Shown piece by piece: positions 52,553-60,911 of a stretch of DNA of 64,000 nt. Both the position numbers and the translations under genes were made by a program. How positions within the stretch are numbered: position 1 is the stretch's first letter; the number at the start of each line of letters is the position of its first letter. The DNA is taken from NCBI GenBank assembly GCA_023014485.1, contig JAJOZX010005510.1, positions 166,001 to 230,000 of the forward strand. Reading direction: 5' to 3'. The notes beneath the pieces are model-generated. The model did no database searches. It was given only the letters and a program-made list of their open reading frames with translations, and was not told where the DNA came from. The DNA is from Bathynomus jamesi (Eukaryota > Arthropoda > Malacostraca > Isopoda > Cirolanidae).

Positions 52553-53232
52553 CAGAGCTGTGCTTAGCGGCGCTAATTAGCGACGCTAGTTAATTATCAG
52601 CGCATGCATTAGCGGCGCTATTTTTCAAAATAGTTAGCGGAACAGATAGCGCCGCTACATTTTTAGGCAATGTTAGGCGCTAACCGCTAATATAAATTAA
52701 AATGAATAGAGTCTTAGAATGATATTCTCTATATTACGTTGCTTTTTGTGCATAATGCTGAAAGCAGAATGTACAGGGTGTTCGGAAAGTCACTGTGCAC
52801 TTATATTTATTTAATAGCATACTATTGTATGCTATTAAATAAATATAAGTGCACAGTGACTTTCCGAACACCCTGTATAATAATAAACGGTTTCCTGAAC
52901 TGAGTATGTAAAGGAGGACAATGTCTTTCCAATAAATAATTTAATTATAAATATCAAATTACGCAATTTTCTTGAATACCCAATAATCATTTTAAAGATA
53001 TAATTTTGTTCCCATTTGACACTATAAAAGATAATAATAAATAATGAACACATAAATATATACAAATGCATTATTATTAAAAAATAGTATTTAGCTATAC
53101 ATTTCATAAAAATTACCGCAAAAATTAGCGTCAGCGCCGCTAATTTTAAAAACTGTTAGCGTTAGCGGCGCTAAAATTTATTTGCATTAGCGTTAGCGGC
53201 GCTATATTTATCAGTTAGCCCGCATAGCTTTG
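52553..53232. mobile_element. hAT-type MITE with GCGGCGCTA subterminal repeats
   Basis: Ends CAGAGCTGTGC and GCATAGCTTTG, with duplication GTTATTTA/GTTATGTA (one mismatch) at 52545-52552 and 53233-53240. About ten TTAGCGGCGCTAA-type motifs lie in the outer 130 bp at both ends. No transposase. Contains the mariner-type MITE 52774-52875. Confidence 0.88.
52774..52875. mobile_element. 102-bp perfect-palindrome mariner-type MITE
   Basis: Flanked by TA on both sides. Ends CAGGGTGTTCGGAAAGTCAC and reverse. The arms appear perfectly complementary over ~48 bases around the CTATTG centre. Confidence 0.95.
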
Positions 53233-53561
53233 GTTATGTAATTGGTGATAATTATTGTTTTTCTGCATTATTTGGTGATAATTCTTGATTTTTTCTGTTA
53301 CTTTTACAGATCTGCTACTTTTACAGATGGAGCCACGAATGCAATTCTTTACCCAGCTTTCTTAAACCTTGCCTTGAACATGTCCCTAACCTCAGGTAAA
53401 CACTTATTGCAAAAACAAAATATTTGGTGACTTCATACCCCTGTACATTTGTTCTGTAATTTTGATACAGGCTGAGTGACACCAATCATCACAACTCTCA
53501 CGTGCTACAGCCAAGAGCGTAACTTGCTTTCAAAATATATAAATAAATATGTGGGAATGAA

Positions 53562-54327
53562 GAGGAGCGGCTCGCAGGTAGGCACTGTGGAACTGCAGCA
53601 CCCCCATGATCTTATGATCTTTATATTTAAATATTTAAAATAGCCACTCTGATTGTTTTTTTTCAATGAACTTTGAGTTTTTAAATCAGATTATATCCTT
53701 TTTTCTTTAAACTATTTCAATGCCGAACGAATGAATCACGAAAGTAGCTTCAGCCTTCCCGTGGAACTGCGTACTTAACAGTTCCAGATTTTGTTCGAAA
53801 CGCTTGAAACCTCGGTGGCGGACGTACGAAGAGCGAGTCAGAATCGCGGGTTTAAGAGGATCCAAAGCACTGTGCCTGTGGACAGAGCAGTGCCGATTTG
53901 TTTGTTTGACGTGGTAGTTGTGTTACTGTATCGTTTGCTAATTCGAAATTTAATTTCCGAATTGCATTTATCAATGATTCGTTATCATTTATTTTTTGTC
54001 GTGAGATTGAAGTTAATTATATAATAATTGGATTATTTACAATATATAGCTTTCATTTCTTAGAATATTTTTTCGCTCAGAATAAAAACAGAAGAATGGA
54101 ATTTGTTTATAAAAAAATTTTTGGCAAATTCGAAATTACCCGTTAAGCGTAAGTACCCTATAATTGATTTTATGATACTATTTTACTTATTTTTATGACT
54201 GAGTAGTGAGTAGTTATCTATTTATCTATTCGACTTTCTCTCTCTCTCATATATATATATAATCGACACAATTGTTCGCAATTTCTGAGGCAGCACCCCC
54301 ATAACTGAAAGTCACGAGCCGCCACTG
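53562..54327. mobile_element. hAT-type non-coding element
   Basis: Right end CGAGCCGCCACTG, left end GAGGAGCGGCTCG, with CTGCAGCACCCCCAT and GGCAGCACCCCCATA just inside. Duplication GGAATGAA at 53554-53561 and 54328-54335. 766 bp, no recognised coding. Confidence 0.8.
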
Positions 54328-54329
54328 GG

Positions 54330-55080
54330 AATGAACTCAGAATGGTTCCCTGAGTTTTTTATGATACACATAGACCGTGCATGGAATAAGGAACTCTTCT
54401 GGGATAATTAAATCCGCTACAGTCCGAATAAGTAACGGTAAATGACAAATACCATAGGTTTTCTTTTTCATGATGCTAGCCCGACATGGGAAAAGGGGTC
54501 CCTCGCAAAGAGATCCCACAAATATAGCTTCCCTCACCAGCTACCTGCAAAGGAGACAGGATCCAGCTTTGGGACATGGATCTAGGGTTTAAAGCAGCCT
54601 AGCCCCACTACATTCAGAACCTCAATATAAGCAAAAGACTCGTTGCATTCACGTCGGATTGAATAAATCAAAGAAAAAGGGGTAACTATTATATTTTTAG
54701 CCAAAAACCAAAACTTAAACCTCAACTGGCAGAATTGAGCGTCCACTTTTCAAGGCACATAACATGTCCGTTTCATGATGAGAATGAACTCAGAATGGTT
54801 CCCTGAGTTTTTTATGTTACACACAGACTGTGCATGGAACAAGGAACTCTTCTGGGATAATTAAATCCACTATAGTCCGAATAAGTAATGGTAAATGACA
54901 AATACCATAGTTTTTCTTTTTCATGATGCTAGCCCGACGTGGGCAACGGGTCCCTCGCACGTCGGGCTAGCATCATGAAAAAGAAAAACTATGGTATTTG
55001 TCATTTACCATTACTTATTCGGACTATAGTGGATTTAATTATCCCAGAAGAGTTCCTTGTTCCATGCACGGTCTGTGTGT

Positions 55081-55084
<4 letters not shown>
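54330..55084. repeat. ~170-bp sequence present three times, two of them forming a palindrome
   Basis: ACTCAGAATGGTTCCCTGAG ... CATGATGCTAGCCCGAC occurs at 54335-54505 and 54787-54950, and reversed at 54957-55083. The last two meet at GCCCGACGTGGGCAACGGGT and form a hairpin with ~120-bp arms. No coding. Confidence 0.9.

Positions 55085-55136
<52 letters not shown>
55084..55136. repeat. (TA)n microsatellite
   Basis: About 25 TA units. It is the target for the mariner-type elements that follow. Confidence 0.95.
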
Positions 55137-55138
<2 letters not shown>

Positions 55139-55892
55139 GGGTGTCCCATTCGAAATGAAACAACTTTGGAAATCTGTAATTTTTAAAGTATTAATGTGAG
55201 AATGTTGAAACTTTGCCAGTTACTACACCATACGGCTAAGTTTTTGTCGTAATATTTTTTGTTTGTTTCAGATTGAATTATGTTTACCCCACAAGAAAAA
55301 GCGAAATGTGTGTTATGGATGGCTGAGTTGAAGTCCTCCACTCTGGTGCAACAGCGATTCCGTACAACCTTTCACAAGGAACCACCCACCAGAAGAGACC
55401 TATATGCATGGACCAAGAAATTTGAGGAGACTGGCAGTGTTCTAAAGGAACACTGTGGAGGGCAAACAAGATCGGGAGATGATGTTGAATGAATACGCGA
55501 CGCCTTTGGTAGTAGCCTGAGAAAGTCCATCCGTCATGCCAGTGTCGAACTGCAGATTCCTCGTTCAACTGTGCATAGAGTCGTGCGTAAGCGGCTGCAG
55601 TTCTATCCATATAAGCTTCAAATTGTTCAGCGGTGGACTCTGTAACCCCTGAGATGCTAGGCAACGTGTGGAGGGAAACTGAGTACTGTTGCAACTTGGT
55701 CCGTACTACAAATGGTGCACATATTGAATGCATGCAATAAAGAACTCTAATGTATCTAAATGTTATAATTCACATATATCATATGAAACTTTATGACATT
55801 GACTATTTACTGTGTGAATATTACATTGTTTGCATCATTCAATAAAAAATTATAAGGTTTCAAAGTTGTTTCATTTCGAATGGGACACCCGG
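55137..55892 (+). mobile_element. Mariner-type deletion derivative keeping the N-terminus
   Basis: Ends CCGGGTGTCCCATTCGAAAT and reverse (about 35 bp), flanked by TA. It holds the DNA-binding half of a transposase and a short C-terminal remnant, with the catalytic core deleted. Confidence 0.93.
55280..55731 (+). pseudogene. Mariner-type transposase N-terminal half (HTH)
   Basis: MFTPQEKAKCVLWMAELKSS, VQQRFRTTFHKEPPTRRDLY, AWTKKFEETGSVL, then a TGA at the expected R/W position, IRDAFGSSLRKSIRHASVEL, IPRSTVHRVVRKRL. This is the paired helix-turn-helix region of a common arthropod Tc1/mariner group. The core with the catalytic acids is missing. The frame jumps to EMLGNVWRETEYCCNLVRTT, NGAHIECMQ at the very C-terminus. 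Confidence 0.85.
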
Positions 55893-55898
55893 TATATA

Positions 55899-56310
55899 CA
55901 GGGTGGGCCGTAAGTTTCCATACATAGGAAAATTTAAACGTTTGTTTTTATGTTTCAGATATTTGGATCAGCAGTTTCCGGATGCTTGGATTGGTCGGCG
56001 TGGTCCTGTGGAGTGGCCTCCCAGATCCCCAGATCTCACCCCCCTTGATTTCTATCTTTGGGGGCACTTGAAGGCCATGGTGTATCAGGAAAAGATACGA
56101 GACATAAATCATCTAAAGGAACGTATCACCAACGCCATTACAAGCATAACGTCAACTGTGCTAATGCGTGTTCATCAACAGTGGGGAACACGTATTGAAA
56201 TGTGTTTTCAAAACAATGGCAACCATGTAGAGCATATTATATAAATAAAAATGGTTGTCCATAAAAAAATGTTTATTTTTCCTATGTATGGAAACTTACG
56301 GCCCACCCTG
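55899..56310 (+). mobile_element. Mariner-type deletion derivative keeping the C-terminus
   Basis: Ends CAGGGTGGGCCGTAAGTTTC and reverse (~35 bp), flanked by TA, only six bases after the previous element. It retains only the third catalytic region of a transposase. Confidence 0.93.
55960..56244 (+). pseudogene. Mariner-type transposase C-terminal part
   Basis: DQQFPDAWIGRRGPVEWPPR, SPDLTPLDFYLWGHLKAMVY, then RERITNAI-like KERITNAITSITSTVLMRV and HQQWGTRIEMCFQNNGNHVE. SPDLTPLDF contains the third catalytic Asp. The frame is open to the stop, but all upstream parts are deleted. Confidence 0.85.
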
Positions 56311-56639
56311 TATATGTATATAAATATATATATATATTAGGATGTCACTTCTTTGTATGGTAAAAATTTAACCATCAAGAAGTTTCGGTCTGACCTTCTA
56401 GAAATGTGACATTGCATGTAAAAAACTGATTATGAAGTTTCATGAGAAAATATTAATATTTAGAGGTCGCTCAACGCCATTAAAATTTTGATGATGCGTC
56501 ATTACTTCTCCTAAATTGAAATACGCTTCCTTTCTCTGCCTCACCCCAGTATCATTTCAGTCACCTTAATGGCAGGATGTGTTTGCATTATTGTGTGTTA
56601 TTTTAGTCTTTCCGTCCTCCCTGACATAAAAAATCGCAT

Positions 56640-57020
56640 ATGACTAGTGTTGATGGACAAGAGAACCCTCCAAAGCGTGTGGGTATTGACCTGGATAATG
56701 TGAAAGAAAAAAGCTTGGAAAATTTCGTAACAAAAAAACACAAAATCATTGTTCACGAAGCTCAACCTTCCAGATGAATTCTTGGAGAAAACTGCTAAGC
56801 AATGGGAAGAGGATACCCATTACCAGACTGTGAAAGAGACTGTAAAACTCTAACTGTAACAAATGACTTCACTGAACGTGGAGTTGCTCTCATCCAGGAT
56901 TTTTCTGGATACCTAAACAAAGATGAAGAACAACTCCAGTTTCTTCTCCAGGTTGTTGAAGACCATCGCAAGCATTGGACATGGGGACAAAAGCATACCT
57001 TGAGTGGAAATAATGATTGA
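56640..57020 (+). pseudogene. Transposon-like protein fragment (ERGVALIQDF motif)
   Basis: Plus strand, over two frames: QWEEDTHYQTVKETVK, TVTNDFTERGVALIQDFSGY, LNKDEEQLQFLLQVVEDHRK. This resembles the C-terminal region of proteins of unnamed transposon-like families in cnidarians and arthropods (D..ERGV.LI.D....T.DEEQ.QFLLQVV..HR). That resemblance is from memory. It lies on the opposite strand within the mariner ends, so it was captured or nested. Confidence 0.5.
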
Positions 57021-57132
57021 TCATAATAATTACGCTTCTGTCTGATGTTAATGTATAAGGTTGTAACATATATTCTGCTCGATTTTTTAGTTCATTCTGA
57101 ACAAAAATTAAATGACATAATAACAAATTAAT

Positions 57133-58165
57133 CATCAATATATTTTTGTTCTTTTTCTCTAACCTCCTCCCACCTGTAGAAGAGTTTTTTATGCCACGTT
57201 TGAAGAAATCCCTTGGTTTCGAGTTAAAAAAAAGTGATCACTTCATTTTCGATAGCTTCCCTGGATTGCAACTTTTGTCCATCTAGGTGGTATTGCAGAC
57301 TTATGAATAAATGATAGTCTGAAGGTGCAATGTCCGGAGAATAAAGTGGATGAGGCATTTTTTTCCCAACCAAATGCCTCCAATTGGGCAGTGGTGATTC
57401 GAGCAGTGTGAGGGCGCGTGTTATCCTGGTGGAATAGAACACCTCTGCGATTAATTAATGCACGATGTTTTTCTTGTAATGCCATCTTTAATCATTGGAG
57501 TTGTTGGCAGTAGACTTCAGCTGTGATTGTTTGGTTATCTGGCAGATGCTCAAAATGAATAATTCCTTGCATATCTCACCAAATGCATAGCAAAATTTTC
57601 TTTGGATGGGGTCCATTCCTTGGTTGATGTTCAGGCTTTGTTTCACGGCTAAGCCACTGATGTCGATGCTTAATATTGTTATAGAGGACCCATTTTTCAT
57701 TCCCAGTAATGATCTGATTCAAAAACGGTGCGTGCAGTTGCCGAGAATGCAGTGATGTGCAAATATCGATTTGATGTTGAAGATTTGCTTGTGACAAATC
57801 ATGTAGAACCCATTTTCCAACCTTCACTACTTTTTTTAACAGCTTCAAATGATGATGAATGGTCATATGACTAATGCCAAGTTGCAGGCCAAGTTCTCTT
57901 ACAGTTACTGTTGGGTTTTCCTCCACTGTTGCTTTCAGCAACTCTTCATCTAACTTATTTGGTCATCCTGTTCGTTGATAATTATATAATCTTTCAGACT
58001 GAAGTCTCCATTTCTGAATTTCTCAAACCATCTCCTATACATCCATTCGCTCACAACAACATTTCCATAAACTCTTTGACTGTTTCTTGCGGATTCACTA
58101 GCGTTAGTTCCTTTATGGAACTCATACAGCATCACATGTCGAATATGCTCTTTCGTGGGCTCCAT
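57133..58165 (-). pseudogene. Mariner transposase (DD34D) with first Asp changed
   Basis: Starts MEPTKEHIRHVMLYEFHKGT, HTH region with VSEWMYRRWFEKFRNGDFS, then TVRELGLQLGISHMTIHHHL. The catalytic motifs are IITGNEKWVLY (Asn where Asp is expected), LFHQDNTRPHTA and YSPDIAPSDYHLF, with 34 residues between the last two acids. Length ~345 codons. Frameshifts near 57960, 57490 and 57300. The Asp-to-Asn change alone should abolish activity. Confidence 0.92.
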
Positions 58166-58657
58166 GTTTTTTCAATTACTGTAATATCGTAGGGGTGGCA
58201 TTGTAACTGTATGAAAAACATCAGAGAAAATATTCATTAGCCTAATCCTACACTAGCCTAAGTCATTCTGTATCGTGATAAAACATGTGCGAACCTGTTG
58301 CCGCGTGTATTTTGCAACATTTCTAAAACTTTTCACATTATCTTGAGGTTATTCTATTATCTATCGTCCATTTTCTAATCGAGCGGAATTTATGTTGCAA
58401 CCTGATACTTCATCTTAATATTATGATAATGTCTTGTGCACTTCCCGCTAATGTAGGAACATAAATTGTTTAAATACATTTGGAAATTGTTTATATTCAC
58501 ACTTTGAGAATCTCGTATCCAATATTTCGAAGCCATTGAGCGACCTCAAAATATTAAAATATCTCGATAAAACTTTGGACACAGTGTTTTACATCATATG
58601 GGATACTTTGATGGGGTCAGAGCACAGAAACTTAAAAGTTGAAAAATAAGTGACACC

Positions 58658-58660
<3 letters not shown>

Positions 58661-58735
<75 letters not shown>
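58661..58735. repeat. (TA)n microsatellite
   Basis: About 36 TA units flanking the right end of the mariner element. Confidence 0.95.
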
Positions 58736-58737
<2 letters not shown>

Positions 58738-58739
58738 TA

Positions 58740-59120
58740 TACGGGGCTAATGTCATATGCAATATTGAAAGATGAAATAAATACGATGACTGTCATACAC
58801 AAGCACGCCCACCTTAAATATCCTACAAGAGCAGGCACTCGTCTTTTTCTCAGTGATTGACGCGAGAATCTGCTTAAATATTTTCTAACCCTCAAGCACG
58901 CGCCCGAAAGATGAAATATGATATCAAACCAGCCATTTATTTCACTCAAAAGCGCTCAGATGCACTTTTGCGACATCTTGCGCTCGCTGTTTGCCCATGT
59001 AATTTCCAAGCTAACACCTCACATCCGTTTCGAGTTTCAGGATGGGAACCTCGACTCTGAGAACCAAATATTTTCTTGGTCTCATGGTGACTCACCTCTC
59101 TGACGTATGAGTGGATTTCT
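58740..59120. other. Stretch without recognised gene
   Basis: Balanced composition relative to neighbours, with short open frames but no motif. It may be the region upstream of the CR1-like LINE promoter. Confidence 0.35.
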
Positions 59121-59129
59121 TCCTATATA

Positions 59130-59165
59130 AGGAGGGGTCCAGCCATTGAAGGACAGACTCAAGAT
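59130..59165 (+). promoter_or_regulatory. Putative TATA-type promoter
   Basis: CCTATATAAGGAGG at ~59130-59143 stands ~25 bp before CATTGAAGGACAGACTCAAG. It lies directly upstream of the repeated GC-richer leader and of the CR1-like ORF1. Inferred from motif and position only. Confidence 0.45.
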
Positions 59166-59231
59166 TTAAGATTCTAGTTGCTGGGTAGCTCTCGACCAGA
59201 CTTTGGGTAGAACACATCTCACCTGGGTCTC

Positions 59232-59450
59232 CGCGGGTAACGGGTGAGAGTTACCTCGTATGCATTAGTTTTGCTTCGAGACGATTTTAGAACGGGCTTA
59301 AGAGTAGTAAGTCTTAGCAGGAAATCGCTCTTCATTTTATCGCGGGTAACGAGGTGCGAGTTGCCCCGTATGTCATTAGCGTGCTTTTTAGGCGGTTCTA
59401 GAAAGGGCTCAAGGGTGTAGTCTCGAGAAGTGAACCGTCTGACCTTTTCA
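59232..59450. repeat. Two ~110-bp leader repeats
   Basis: CGCGGGTAACGGGTGAGAGT... and CGCGGGTAACGAGGTGCGAG... share GAGTT[A/G]CC[T/C]CGTATG, TTTTAGAACGGG/TTCTAGAAAGGG and AAGGGTGTAGTCT-like blocks, at roughly 70% identity. Tandem leader units are known to carry promoters in several LINEs. That role is inferred here. Confidence 0.7.
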
Positions 59451-59926
59451 AACTAACGTAATTCAAGGACAGCTTAATATCGGAATTGAGAACCTGACTG
59501 AAGGAAACGCCAGCAGACTTAATTCATTTATTTCTTAGTGACCTTAATTGTCACTCGTAGACTTAATTACAATTCACTTATAACCCGGTGAACTTATTTC
59601 AAAAATTGACTTTGTGAACCTAAGAGGTAAGCAATTAATTTTAAACTTTCGCCTCTAATCCGCTTATTTAAACTTAATTAAAGTGCCTAAATTTAAAGTT
59701 GACTCTCAGTTAACTCCATCATAATTAATCTAAACTCGACGAGTAGAACAAGGGCTAAGGAAGCTCCCAGATTCCGAAAGCGACCCAAGGGTCGGCGCAC
59801 TCTGTAGGTCCCCCCTAAGGGCCGCAAAGGAGTACTCTATTGTACTTGAGGGTTAAACTCACGGGTAACCCCCGAGTATAATATAATATATATATATATA
59901 TATTTGTTTTTTAATTAATTAAGAGC

Positions 59927-60861
59927 ATGGCACCCCCATCAAATACTTGCAGTCGCTGTGAAGGGAAATTTGCCAATTACGCGTTTACAATGGCTAATAA
60001 TAATGAACAGTTAGTTTGCAGGTGGTGCTCAAGCATGGAAGTCCTGAGGAACGAGTTAGAACGTGAGAGGGAGGCCAGAGTGAGGCTTGAAGAAAGCGTG
60101 ATGCTCCTGACGGCAAAATTAGAATCCCTTGAGACTCCAGTCATGACCCCTCGTGCCTCAGTTTCTACTAATACTATAAATAGTACTAATAGCCCTCTCT
60201 CTTCCCCTAGTTCCCAACCCTTCGTTCGAGTGCATAATGGAGCCCCACTGAGAAAACCTAAGACTTGTCTACCAGTAATAACAAACAAGTTTTCTGTTTT
60301 AGGTTTCGAAAATGCTGGTGAACCGGAAATACGACTCATTGGCGATTCCATTGTTCGAGGGCAGCTCGAGGAATTATGTGGGACAAACCCTCGTCGTAGG
60401 GGCCGTTACTGCTACCCTGGTGCAAAGGTGGAGGATATAACTAATAGTGTTGACTATTTTACAGACGGAACCTCTGAGGACACAACGTATATTATTTATG
60501 TTGGTACTAATAACGTTTTAAATTCTAGATCGGAAGAGCTGCTGGCTAGGTACAGGGACTTACTAGAGCGACTAAAGGGAAAAAAAATAATAAGATTGTT
60601 TTAACAGGTATACTTCCTCGAATTATCCAATGTAGCGATTTCTACAACAAGGTGACCTATATCAACAATAACCTAAAGTCTCTTTGCCAACAGGAAGGAG
60701 TGCATTTTGCGAATTTTTGGAACAGTTTCTACGGCAGGAGGGACTTGTTCTTCGGAGATGGACTTCATCTTAATGATGTTGGAGCTGCCCGTTTGGGAAG
60801 ACTATTTCATAATACTGTCTCTTCTTTTCAGGCTGCTGTAACTCGAACGGTCCCATCGTAA
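59927..60861 (+). pseudogene. CR1-like ORF1: zinc motif, coiled coil, SGNH esterase
   Basis: ATG at 59927. The N-terminus NTCSRCEGKF...LVCRWCSSM gives CxxC pairs (PHD-like). A coiled coil follows (EVLRNELEREREARVRLEES). The esterase has EIRLIGDSIVRGQLEEL (GDS block), YVGTNNVLNS (GTNN block) and DGLHLNDVGAARLG (D..H block), so the catalytic Ser, Asp and His are present. One frameshift near 60590 in an A-rich run separates the last third. CR1-group ORF1p proteins bind RNA and carry such a lipolytic-type domain. About 310 codons. Confidence 0.9.
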
Positions 60862-60911
60862 TTTCCACAAATTTCCCCTGCGCTCGTGAAGGTGTCGCAA
60901 TTACAAACAAT

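Larger units (their letters stand above)
52256..53306. mobile_element. Foldback-like element with 8-bp duplication and internal minisatellite
   Basis: Ends TAAAAGTAACAGAAAAAA and TTTTTTCTGTTACTTTTA, with duplication CAGATCTG at 52248-52255 and 53307-53314. The ~65-bp ends are followed inward by GTTAGGTCAACTGAAT minisatellite units, then a palindromic centre CGTTGGTTAACG near 52440. A hAT (52553-53232) has inserted in the right arm. Without it the element is ~365 bp. Confidence 0.9.
52013..53397 (+). pseudogene. Zinc-ribbon transposase-like N-terminus interrupted by an element
   Basis: ATG at 52013: MDVCTGCSVSELKLVTEDCV, then CSNCGES and, in a shifted frame, FFRCQKRRSNGKKCNFKLFL and KNTFLKDPGRS. 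The frame is cut at CAGATCTG (52248-52255) by a 1,051-bp element and resumes at 53315 with ATFTDGATNAILYPAFLNLA, ending at a possible donor TCAG|GTAAAC near 53397. The layout (short Cys pair, then zinc ribbon) resembles the Merlin-like N-terminus at 19286-19510, but the part after the break does not look like Merlin, so the family is open. Confidence 0.55.
56337..58661 (-). mobile_element. Mariner element with ~130-bp diverged inverted ends
   Basis: Left TTAGGATGTCACTT, right AAGTGACACCCTAA, in a TA-rich setting. The pairing continues with mismatches inward to GAGGTCGCTCAA (56465) and TTGAGCGACCTC (58540). It contains a minus-strand mariner transposase (57133-58165) and an unrelated plus-strand coding fragment (56640-57020). 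Confidence 0.85.

Noticed and set aside
53791..54024. 77-codon open frame with hydrophobic C-terminus
   Set aside because: Inside a non-coding hAT-type element; no homologous motif recognised, length expected by chance in AT-rich sequence.
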